64,000 nucleotides of DNA. Source: Fulvivirga ligni (GTDB lineage: Bacteria; Bacteroidota; Bacteroidia; Cytophagales; Cyclobacteriaceae). Both the position numbers and the translations under genes were made by a program. The notes below the pieces were generated by a model. It worked only from the letters and a program-made list of their open reading frames with translations. It was not told the DNA's origin and did not search any database. This document shows, piece after piece, positions 18,062-23,851 of the stretch (position 1 is the first letter of the stretch; every line of letters begins with the position of its first letter). The stretch is from positions 4,197,001-4,261,000 of the forward strand of contig NZ_CP089979.1 of assembly GCF_021389935.1 (NCBI RefSeq), given 5' to 3'.

Positions 18062-18196
18062 TCTGATGGGCTCAAGTGGACAATTGAGTCAGTTGGGGTT
18101 GTAGCACAAGTGGACAATTGAGTCAGTTGATGTCTGTTGTAAACTCGACGGTCTGTAGTTCAGTTTGTGGAGACACAAACTGAGGCGTCTGTTAGT
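18062..18196. repeat. Hairpin-rich intergenic repeat, copy c
   Basis: Two variant H1 hairpins are present (CTCAAGTGGACAATTGAG at 18071-18088 and a related copy at 18105-18123), followed by the perfect H3 hairpin (18161-18182). Compared with copies a and b, the H1 stem has changed on both arms together (CACAAG/CTTG to CTCAA/TTGAG), which keeps pairing. Bases 18149-18196 match copy b without a difference. The IS element begins 26 bases further on. Confidence 0.72.
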
Positions 18197-18232
18197 TGAT
18201 AGTGGATTTGCAACAAAAAACTGGACAATAAG

Positions 18233-19057
18233 TTAAGCACATTTTGAATAGTTATGATTATTAAATTGTTCAGGCGTTTTATATCCTAAGTGCGAATGTT
18301 TTCTTTTTCTATTATACCATATTTCTATGAATTCGAACAGGTCATTCTTGGCCTGAAGAATACTATAGAAATTGGTATGCTTGACCAGTTCTGACTTCAG
18401 TATCTTAAAGAAGTTTTCTGCCACAGCATTATCCCAGCAATTACCTTTTCTACTCATGCTTTGTTGTATACCCTTACTTGTGAGGTGATCTGAAAAGGAA
18501 TAGGTGGCATACTGAACTCCCCGGTCGGAATGAAATATTAATTGGTTTGTTGTTGGCCTATTAATTAAAGCCATTCTCCAGGCTGGCCATATTGTATCAT
18601 GGCAGGCCATAGACCTACTCAATGACCATCCTATAATCTTTCGATCGTACAAATCCATTATGATGGTTAAATACATCCAGCCTTGATTAGTGGGGATGTA
18701 GGTAATATCAGAGACCCATTTATGCCCCGGAAGTTTTGCCTGAAAATCTCTGTTTAATAGGTTTTTAGCTACAGGATAGTTGTGTCTTGATTGGGTAGTA
18801 GTTCCTCTGAATTTTCTGCAAATAATACTTCTAATGCCCTGTTCACGCATGATTCTTGCCACTCTGGGGCGAGAGATACGCCAACCCAGGTCTCGTAACT
18901 CCTCGGTGATCTTCGGGCTACCATACCTTCCTCTGCTATTGCTATGTATATTCCTGATACATGCGGATACCTTTTCAGTCTCCAACTTCCTCATTGATGG
19001 CCTTCTGTTGCTCCAACTATAGAAACCACTTCTGCTGACTTTAAGTACTTTACACAT
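18233..19057 (-). CDS. IS3-family transposase OrfB (DDE integrase domain)
   Basis: 274 aa as an independent frame. The true product is the OrfAB fusion made by -1 frameshifting, in which the orfB frame begins near 19142 and adds residues such as LLQGRQQIFRFIKEYNH before this Met. The HTH_21 region (YGSPKITEELRDLGWRISRPRVARIM) precedes the rve core. Catalytic acids are visible in WVSDITYIPT (D), HSDRGVQYAT (D) and NAVAENFFKILKSEL (E), followed by the usual YNRKRKHSHLGYKTPEQF end. All motifs are intact, so the element should be active. Confidence 0.93.
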   Translation of the reverse strand: MCKVLKVSRSGFYSWSNRRPSMRKLETEKVSACIRNIHSNSRGRYGSPKITEELRDLGWRISRPRVARIMREQGIRSIICRKFRGTTTQSRHNYPVAKNLLNRDFQAKLPGHKWVSDITYIPTNQGWMYLTIIMDLYDRKIIGWSLSRSMACHDTIWPAWRMALINRPTTNQLIFHSDRGVQYATYSFSDHLTSKGIQQSMSRKGNCWDNAVAENFFKILKSELVKHTNFYSILQAKNDLFEFIEIWYNRKRKHSHLGYKTPEQFNNHNYSKCA

Positions 19058-19089
19058 CCTCTCAACACCAAATTTGTGATTGTATTCCT

Positions 19090-19404
19090 TTATGAACCGG
19101 AATATTTGTTGTCTCCCTTGGAGAAGATGCTTACTGCCTTTTTTAAGATATCCCTTTCTAGTTGGGTTTCATGCAGTTCTCGTTTTAAACGGGCTATCTC
19201 CTTTTGTTCCGAGGTTAAATTCTGCTTACCGTGACCTGAAAAACTACCATCTTTGTACTCATTGTATTCACGTTTCCATCGAGTAACAAGCTCAGTCCTT
19301 AAACCAAGCTCATCAGCTACTTCTCTTGTACTTTTTCCTGCAAGGCACAGGTTCACTGCCATTTGTTTAAACTCCTTGTCAAACTCTCTTCTTGCTTTTT
19401 TCAT
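19090..19404 (-). CDS. IS3-family OrfA (helix-turn-helix and leucine-zipper)
   Basis: 104 aa. The helix-turn-helix at residues about 8-50 (FDKEFKQMAVNLCLAGKSTR, then EVADELG) is followed by a heptad-repeat coiled coil (EQKEIARLKRELHETQLERDILKKA), as expected for IS3-family OrfA. It binds the terminal repeats. Unshifted translation ends at the TAA near 19090; frameshifting at the A6G site diverts ribosomes into orfB. Confidence 0.92.
   Translation of the reverse strand: MKKARREFDKEFKQMAVNLCLAGKSTREVADELGLRTELVTRWKREYNEYKDGSFSGHGKQNLTSEQKEIARLKRELHETQLERDILKKAVSIFSKGDNKYSGS
19138..19144 (-). other. Programmed -1 frameshift heptamer A AAA AAG
   Basis: On the minus strand the orfA codons read TTA AAA AAG GCA, giving the slippery heptamer AAAAAAG in the correct register (X XXY YYZ). 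A -1 slip gives AAA AAA GGC AGT and continues through RFIKEYNHKFGVERMCKVLK into the transposase. This is the known mechanism for the IS3 family. Confidence 0.82.
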
Positions 19405-19429
19405 ATTTAGTAAATTTAACTTAAAAGCG

Positions 19430-19480
19430 CTTAACTTACTGTCCAGTCAAATGTAGCAGGTCCACTTAACTTACTGTCCA
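19430..19480. repeat. Duplicated IS right end
   Basis: CTTAACTTACTGTCCA occurs at 19430-19445 (the IS terminus) and again at 19465-19480. The two lie in 35-base direct repeats that also share ATGTAGC. The outer copy is not needed for the element and may be a remnant of a related IS or of an earlier insertion. Confidence 0.75.
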
Positions 19481-19498
19481 TTCTGATGTAGCTCCATA

Positions 19499-19528
19499 GC
19501 ACGCGTTACGCTATCGCTAAACGCGCGC
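19499..19528. repeat. Stem-loop E at the edge of the cassette island
   Basis: Arms GCACGCGTT (19499-19507) and AACGCGCGC (19520-19528) pair over eight of nine positions, with a 12-base loop ACGCTATCGCTA. It is related in stem to the D-type stem-loops at 21290 and 23560. It lies in the 307-base gap between orfA and the next gene. The rest of the gap is AT-rich, with A/T runs and no gene; GGACCAGTGGGTGAG (19578-19592) resembles the sequence flanking stem-loop C. Confidence 0.6.
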
Positions 19529-19711
19529 TAACGGGGGACTAAGACATACGCGGACGAACGGGACTTTTATTGATCGGACCAGTGGGTGAGGCCGAATCAG
19601 TAATTCTTTAAAGTTTTTTTCAAAAAAAATCTTAACTGTATATAAGTAACTACTGAATTCATTACATGCATTACAAAACTAGCTATAACTATCATTAGAA
19701 AAAAAACACCC

Positions 19712-20008
19712 TTAAAAAAAAAGAAGGCATGCGATAGCCAATATGAAAATAATTTTAATTATCCATTGACTAGAATATGATATTACAACTCTATTCTTAT
19801 CAATATTAAGCTTTGCATGCCGTACATACGCAAATGCACTATTTCTGCTTATTCCATTGAAAGTAGGATTCTTAATAATTATTGATGCTCCATTCATACT
19901 AAATTTAACATTTTGCTCGGAAAGATTTTTCCTTAAAATATTCAAAACTTGAATGGTTAGCACATCATCATCCAAACCTATTAATAATTTACTCCTTATT
20001 TTTATCAC
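19712..20008 (-). CDS. Small protein with C-terminal membrane anchor, unknown
   Basis: 98 aa from a GTG start. The N-terminal 75 residues are soluble and basic (RSKLLIGLDDDVLTIQVLNI), followed by one hydrophobic helix at the extreme C-terminus (IIKIIFILAIACLLFF), giving a tail-anchored layout. I do not recognise the family. It is AT-rich compared with core genes, as are its neighbours, and lies 58 bases after the end of the next gene upstream. It belongs to the accessory cassette island. Confidence 0.55.
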   Translation of the reverse strand: MIKIRSKLLIGLDDDVLTIQVLNILRKNLSEQNVKFSMNGASIIIKNPTFNGISRNSAFAYVRHAKLNIDKNRVVISYSSQWIIKIIFILAIACLLFF

Positions 20009-20066
20009 TTGTTATTAAGGTTTTTTGCCTAACCAACCATTTAAAGCAGAACGGGCTAACCTCTCT

Positions 20067-20396
20067 TTAGCCTGCTACTGTATCCATAGTATAAACAGCA
20101 ATAAACAAAGAACCATATATTAGACTAACTAAAATATTTATTGCCAGCTTGTAGCCTCTTGCCACAAAATCTTCACCAGTATTAATTAGAACAAACCAAG
20201 GGAAAAAGAACATAATCTCATTCAGGTTATAGTTCCAGAATGAATCCGTGTTAAACTTACTAAAAGATCCATAATGAGCTTTTTCATTAGAATTAGATTT
20301 GCCTAGTCTAGCATAAAGTTTTTTATGCAAAATATTTTTTATATATCCGAGTACTCCACACCAGAACAAAAAAATAATTAATTTCTCTAAAAACAT
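20067..20396 (-). CDS. Small integral membrane protein, unknown
   Basis: 109 aa. There is one hydrophobic N-terminal segment (MFLEKLIIFLFWCGVLGYI), and another one or two near the C-terminus (IMFFFPWFVLIN, LAINILVSLIYGSLFIAVYT). Family not recognised. Its mean composition is AT-rich like the neighbouring island genes. The frame stays open upstream of this ATG to about 20468, through the stem-loop A flank, without an obvious better start. It could be a membrane immunity protein or an unrelated orphan. Confidence 0.55.
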   Translation of the reverse strand: MFLEKLIIFLFWCGVLGYIKNILHKKLYARLGKSNSNEKAHYGSFSKFNTDSFWNYNLNEIMFFFPWFVLINTGEDFVARGYKLAINILVSLIYGSLFIAVYTMDTVAG

Positions 20397-20472
20397 GATT
20401 AATGCACTGTTATTTTCATCTAGCTTCAGACATCCGCTTATCTTATGCCGCGAATATGCTGTTGCTCATGAA

Positions 20473-20504
20473 GGTCGTAGGACCGCTGCGCTTAACCTAT
20501 GACC
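20473..20504. repeat. Stem-loop A after a candidate immunity gene
   Basis: Arms GGTCGTAGG (20473-20481) and CCTATGACC (20496-20504) pair with one mismatch. The loop is ACCGCTGCGCTTAA. The stop codon of the 241-aa gene (20497) lies inside the right arm, so the repeat encodes that protein's last residues. Confidence 0.72.
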
Positions 20505-21222
20505 AGTTGGGGGTAAATTCCAAAGAAGCTTGAGCTTCGCTTAAATTATAAATTTTCGAAGAGGGTAACTCTCCTCCTACCTTTTGAATTAAAATGAGTT
20601 TGCCCGAATAAAAATTTTCGTCAAAAAAATCCAAACCAAAACTTGATAAATATGAAGCCAATATCTGTCTATTAAATCTATCCTCTTTTTTCTTCTTTCT
20701 ATAATTGACACTCTTCTCAAAACTTAACTTTTCCCCATATTCATAAAATCTCCATGAACTACCTTCATTTATTAGTTGTATAGACCTTTTACAATTATCA
20801 ACGTCAATAACTTCAGGGGTATATAATGTAAAAATAGTTGCTCCTAATGATCCGATATTTTCTGATTTCTTGAATTGATTCTCTGACCATCCAGCTCGAA
20901 TCGTTCGACATTTTAATTTACTTGCTAAGTATCCGACAACTGAGTCAATTTCAGGATATGGATAACCATTTTCAAAAAAAGCAACCCATTTGCTATTAGT
21001 TTGAATAAATACAAACCGTCTTCCTTCCAAACTTGTCAAAGGGAGTAAGCGTTCTAGAGAATTAGGAAATTGACTCTTTAATTCTTCAACTATAAAAGTG
21101 ATCTGGTCCGATTTACAGATTTTCTCTTGCCATTCTTTAAACATCGATATTACCGAATCGAAGTCAGCTTCTAGAAACCCCACCTCACAGGTGATGGGAA
21201 AATATTTCTTTTCAAATGTCAT
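20497..21222 (-). CDS. Candidate immunity-type protein of cassette 1, family unrecognised
   Basis: 241 aa, soluble, no signal peptide or membrane segment. A central block (RRFVFIQTNSKWVAFFENGY, then VVGYLASKLKCRTIRAGW) resembles a widespread orphan family with a W-x-A-x-F-x-NG motif followed by LAxxLxCR that I associate loosely with toxin-immunity neighbourhoods; this is an impression. The C-terminal residues TPNWS are encoded by stem-loop A. An open tail of 14 codons ending in a stop (21233-21277, NDPTGNVRLRTMD) lies 10 bases upstream and could be the last residues of a toxin. It is one of three similarly arranged genes in the island. Confidence 0.6.
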   Translation of the reverse strand: MTFEKKYFPITCEVGFLEADFDSVISMFKEWQEKICKSDQITFIVEELKSQFPNSLERLLPLTSLEGRRFVFIQTNSKWVAFFENGYPYPEIDSVVGYLASKLKCRTIRAGWSENQFKKSENIGSLGATIFTLYTPEVIDVDNCKRSIQLINEGSSWRFYEYGEKLSFEKSVNYRKKKKEDRFNRQILASYLSSFGLDFFDENFYSGKLILIQKVGGELPSSKIYNLSEAQASLEFTPNWS

Positions 21223-21232
21223 AATTATTTAA

Positions 21233-21277
21233 TTAATCCATGGTTCTAAGCCTAACATTTCCAGTCGGATCATTAGC
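21233..21277 (-). pseudogene. Short open tail before cassette 1 gene, possible toxin-tip remnant
   Basis: Fourteen sense codons after an in-frame TGA, reading ANDPTGNVRLRTMD and then TAA, 10 bases before the 241-aa gene. It has no start codon and is too short to judge alone. It is listed because the other two cassettes have longer tails in the same position. Confidence is low. Confidence 0.25.
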
Positions 21278-21280
21278 TCA

Positions 21281-21480
21281 AACCCGATCAGGCACGTTTG
21301 AGCGCAGCGGTAACGCGTCCATTTTTCACCTTCCCAAATATGTAATTAATTAGTTAAAATACTCATACTTTCAATATCAGGAAAGTCAAACAATGGGATA
21401 AGACAGGGCCGCTCAAATTTCTGTCTTATCAAGCTTTTATTCATGAAATACTATCTAAACATTGAGGCAATAGACACCTG
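21281..21480. repeat. 200-bp direct repeat, copy 1 (contains stem-loop D1)
   Basis: Gap-free match to 23551-23750 with 13 differences by my count (about 93% identity). It begins with stem-loop D1 (21290-21320, weaker pairing, loop TGAGCGCAGCGGT), followed by an AT-rich spacer holding a 32-codon minus-strand ORF (21349-21447) starting MNKSLIR and ending MSILTN. It lies in the 335-base gap between two island genes. Confidence 0.85.
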
Positions 21481-21517
21481 TCTACCATATTCCAAGCATA
21501 TGCTCTTGCTCATATTA

Positions 21518-21547
21518 GGTTGTTGGACCGCTGCTTAACCTACCACC
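21518..21547. repeat. Stem-loop B after a candidate immunity gene
   Basis: Arms GGTTGTTGG (21518-21526) and CCTACCACC (21539-21547) pair over seven of nine positions, with loop ACCGCTGCTTAA. It is the same loop as in A and C, shortened by two bases, and sits 11 bases after the stop of the 172-aa gene. Confidence 0.65.
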
Positions 21548-21557
21548 CGGTTAGGTG

Positions 21558-22076
21558 CTAGAGGTGAAATTTTTTTCTATCTGTAGGAAAGCCCCAACCT
21601 TCATTATCTTCAATACTAGAATTAAAAAAAATTGAAACTTCTGGTAATGCCCATTGATTTTCAATCATCAATAATATAACCTCACTCAAATATGTTAATG
21701 TTATAGCACTATAATCATCCACCCTGGAATAAAGGTTACTACACATTATATAGCTAATATTATCAATAAGTTTATTTACTTGACCAGGTAAGCTAGTAAA
21801 AAGAGAATTTAATGAATAGTAAGTTTCTTCATTGATAGTGTTCAATTCAGATATATCTACTTTAGGATCTAAAATACATTCAGGTGTAACATCCAGAAAA
21901 TTCTCATAGCCACCAATGATATTATTTCCTTCTACAAATTCCCATGCCCGACTTAATATCAAAGTGACTATTGTATCGTCTTGTTTAGTTAGTTCCGGTA
22001 TATTTTGAATACAATGAATTACGAAAGCTACTCTCCCTCTAATTGATACGGTCTTCAATTTCTCTAAAATATCCAT
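21558..22076 (-). CDS. Candidate immunity protein of cassette 2, all-helical
   Basis: 172 aa, acidic, predicted mostly alpha-helical by its hydrophobic spacing, cytoplasmic. Visible features are RVAFVIHCIQNIPELTKQDD, the Trp-containing helix LSRAWEFVEGN, and a C-terminal ENQWALPEVSIFFNSS. The general look (short helical protein with conserved Trp, 14 bases downstream of a start-less open tail) fits Imm-type immunity proteins, for example the Imm6 type. The family call is low confidence. The stop is followed by stem-loop B. Base composition is AT-rich relative to the core genome. Confidence 0.6.
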   Translation of the reverse strand: MDILEKLKTVSIRGRVAFVIHCIQNIPELTKQDDTIVTLILSRAWEFVEGNNIIGGYENFLDVTPECILDPKVDISELNTINEETYYSLNSLFTSLPGQVNKLIDNISYIMCSNLYSRVDDYSAITLTYLSEVILLMIENQWALPEVSIFFNSSIEDNEGWGFPTDRKKFHL

Positions 22077-22090
22077 GATACTATATTATC

Positions 22091-22285
22091 TTAATTATCA
22101 CCAAATGTGACTTCACCGTTAGCACATTTATACCTAGGCACTCTTTCTCCGCCATTTGTATTTTGAAATTCATATGCATCTGGATCAGTCAAGTCATACC
22201 ATAGCCCTTGATTTTTTGAATCACATTCAGCACAGTTTGCTTGATGCCAATCCACTATTTGGTTCACACCTGGTCGCAGCGTCGG
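22091..22285 (-). pseudogene. Orphan toxin C-terminal tip (cassette 2), no start codon
   Basis: An open frame of 64 codons with no ATG, bounded upstream by an in-frame TAG (22286-22288). It encodes NQIVDWHQANCAECDSKN, then LWYDLTDPDAYEFQNTNGG and a final YKCANGEVTFGDN. The CxxC and later Cys could hold a metal. It ends 14 bases before the 172-aa gene. A conserved-looking, Trp/Cys-containing domain end without its own start, directly upstream of a small acidic gene, is the layout of displaced polymorphic-toxin tips with their immunity genes. The toxin activity is not identifiable by eye. Confidence 0.5.
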
Positions 22286-22423
22286 CTACGATCTATATAT
22301 GCTTGAACGTCTGCTTAAATTCCTTTCTTTACGCACAAACTCATGTTCAAACAATACTGATTAAGCATTATTACTTCAGACATCTGCTTATCTCATTCCG
22401 AGCGTATGCTCTTGCTCACGATA

Positions 22424-22455
22424 GGTCGTAGGACCGCTGCGCTTAACCTACGACC
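22424..22455. repeat. Stem-loop C after a candidate immunity gene
   Basis: Perfect nine-base stem GGTCGTAGG (22424-22432) / CCTACGACC (22447-22455) with loop ACCGCTGCGCTTAA, identical in loop to stem-loop A. It is nine bases beyond the stop of the 324-aa gene. The 387-base gap around it also holds the cassette 2 tip, a weaker related stem (22272-22293) and an AT-rich spacer with AAGAAAGGAATTT in common with the 200-bp repeat. Confidence 0.75.
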
Positions 22456-22463
22456 AGTGGGGG

Positions 22464-23438
22464 TCAGAAATCAATACTCATCGTTCGTAATGAAAGGTCT
22501 AAAGATTCTTTATCAAATAACAATACATATAAGGTTTTCCCAATACTATCAACTTTAAAAGAAACTGCAATATTAGAGTTTGTTTCCAACGTTGTTATAT
22601 CTATCATTATAACTTCCTTATCACTTTTCTTATAAGCTATATTTCTATTTTTTTTATCAAAAAAAATAGGATCGAAATTTTCTTTAAAACCTATCAATTC
22701 GTTTACGCTATTATCATAATTACCGCATGAACATCTGCTAGAATTGATTCTATATATGGAATACCTCCCAATTACATTATTTACAATGAAAATATTGTTA
22801 TTCTGATTTTTTAATTCAATATTATGAATAAATGTTGATATTCCATTAAATGAATTACAGCTCCTCACCTTATTTGTTAGCAATACATTATTATTTTTAG
22901 AAACAAATATATAGGTCAATCCTTCTGACTTTTCAAATAACAACCAACATCTTTCAAAAGATATTGTATTTATTTGATAAAATTCGATATCATTCACCGT
23001 TATATTTAGGTTGGTATCCTTTATTAGTTCAAGAAAAGTATCTTTATCTAAGCTATTAGGCCAATATATTTGTTCTTCAACAAGATCACTTGATTTAATA
23101 GAATAATTCTGTATCATGGCGGATGATCCAAATGAATTCAGTAAAAGAATAAGAGAATCATTTACATCTAAAATTTGAGGATAAACAACTTGGCCGTCAA
23201 ACTCCTCTTTTTCCTTCAGCAGAAAATCAACTAACTCTTTTGAGTCAATTGTTTCTACTGAACCGTCAATATATAAATTAAAATCAAAATTTGAATCAGA
23301 ATTAAACTTCAATCTAATTGTATCCATCCCAATTTTACTGCTCGTTAAAAACGCAGAACCAGTATTTAATTGTTGCAATCCATTTTTCTCCACATACAGT
23401 GAAAAAATGATTAATATAACACCAAAAATATTATTCAT
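22464..23438 (-). CDS. Candidate immunity protein of cassette 3, unrecognised
   Basis: 324 aa. A short hydrophobic N-terminus (NIFGVILIIFSLYV) may be a signal or anchor. The rest is Asn/Ser/Ile-rich beta-type sequence with few charged clusters, a CSCGNYDNSVNEL segment, and a run of strands resembling a small beta-propeller (DPIFFDKKNRNIAYKKSDKE). Family not recognised. The start codon overlaps the stop of an upstream open tail by eight bases (ATGAATAA), which implies translational coupling. Very AT-rich. Immunity function is inferred only from the coupling and from the two parallel cassettes beside it. Confidence 0.55.
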   Translation of the reverse strand: MNNIFGVILIIFSLYVEKNGLQQLNTGSAFLTSSKIGMDTIRLKFNSDSNFDFNLYIDGSVETIDSKELVDFLLKEKEEFDGQVVYPQILDVNDSLILLLNSFGSSAMIQNYSIKSSDLVEEQIYWPNSLDKDTFLELIKDTNLNITVNDIEFYQINTISFERCWLLFEKSEGLTYIFVSKNNNVLLTNKVRSCNSFNGISTFIHNIELKNQNNNIFIVNNVIGRYSIYRINSSRCSCGNYDNSVNELIGFKENFDPIFFDKKNRNIAYKKSDKEVIMIDITTLETNSNIAVSFKVDSIGKTLYVLLFDKESLDLSLRTMSIDF

Positions 23439-23595
23439 TAATTCTATTTTGATTTTCGCTTACTGTTTGTTTCCATCTCCTTTCAGAAAATTCTCCCTGA
23501 ATTGTATCACTTGTTCTAAAAGGATGTGCAAAAGTATATTTACTGTTTTTACCCCGTTCGGGCGCGTTTGAGCACAGCGGTAACGCGTCCGTTTT
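23431..23595 (-). pseudogene. Orphan toxin C-terminal tip (cassette 3), overlaps next gene
   Basis: An open frame of 54 codons, closed upstream by an in-frame TGA (23596-23598) and lacking a start. The unique part reads KYTFAHPFRTSDTIQGEF, then SERRWKQTVSENQNRINE and stop. The HPFR and ERRWKQ clusters look like the end of a basic nuclease-type toxin domain, but this is only an impression. The stop overlaps the start of the 324-aa gene by eight bases. The first codons are read from stem-loop D2 of the 200-bp repeat, so the tip joins repeat DNA directly, as expected for a recombined cassette. Confidence 0.52.
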
Positions 23596-23750
23596 TCACC
23601 TTCCCAAATATGTAATTAATTAGTTAAAATACTCATACTTTCAATATCAGGAAAGTCAAACAATGGGATAGGACAGGGCCGCTCAAATTCCTTTCTTATC
23701 AAACTTTTATTCATGAAATACTATCTTAACATTGAGGCAATAGACATCCG
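23551..23750. repeat. 200-bp direct repeat, copy 2 (contains stem-loop D2)
   Basis: Matches 21281-21480. Stem-loop D2 has arms GGGCGCGTT (23560-23568) and AACGCGTCC (23582-23590) with loop TGAGCACAGCGGT. It is the upstream edge of the cassette island. The remaining part of the 413-base gap (23751-23851) is unique, presumably the promoter region of the efflux operon, but no clear TAnnTTTG box was found. Confidence 0.85.
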
Positions 23751-23851
23751 CATAAAATGAAGGCAAATAAGATCAGATAGTACCACAATTTTTATAAGCG
23801 GTAACAACATTCAATACGCATAGACCGTACTTTGTAGCATAATTGATATTC

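Larger units (their letters stand above)
18222..19445 (-). mobile_element. IS3-family insertion sequence, apparently intact
   Basis: About 1,224 bp. The ends are imperfect inverted repeats: left TGGACAATAAGTTAAGCAC (18222-18240) and right, on the minus strand, TGGACAGTAAGTTAAGCGC (19445-19427), 17 of 19 matching, with the family's TG...CA termini. It contains overlapping orfA and orfB, with an A6G slippery heptamer for -1 frameshifting. The orfB stop codon lies inside the left repeat. No 3-4 base target duplication is visible (left flank ...AAAAAC, right flank GTCAAA...). A second copy of the right end lies just outside (19465-19480). Confidence 0.9.

Noticed and set aside
18215-19452. Target-site duplication of the IS3 element
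   Set aside because: Bases flanking both the inner and outer right ends were compared with the left flank; no 3-4 base match.
21349-21447. 32-codon ORF in the 200-bp repeat as a real peptide gene
   Set aside because: Most differences between the two copies change amino acids and there is no coding signal beyond the open frame.
20473-22467. Integron gene cassettes with attC sites (the stem-loops contain GGTTAAGC, fitting GTTRRRY)
   Set aside because: No matching RYYYAAC at a proper distance upstream in copies A and C, the elements are too short, the loop and not the stem base is conserved, and no integrase is in the window.
19499-23750. Rhs core fragments in the inter-cassette repeats
   Set aside because: Six-frame reading of the repeats shows early stops and no Rhs-core motif in any frame.
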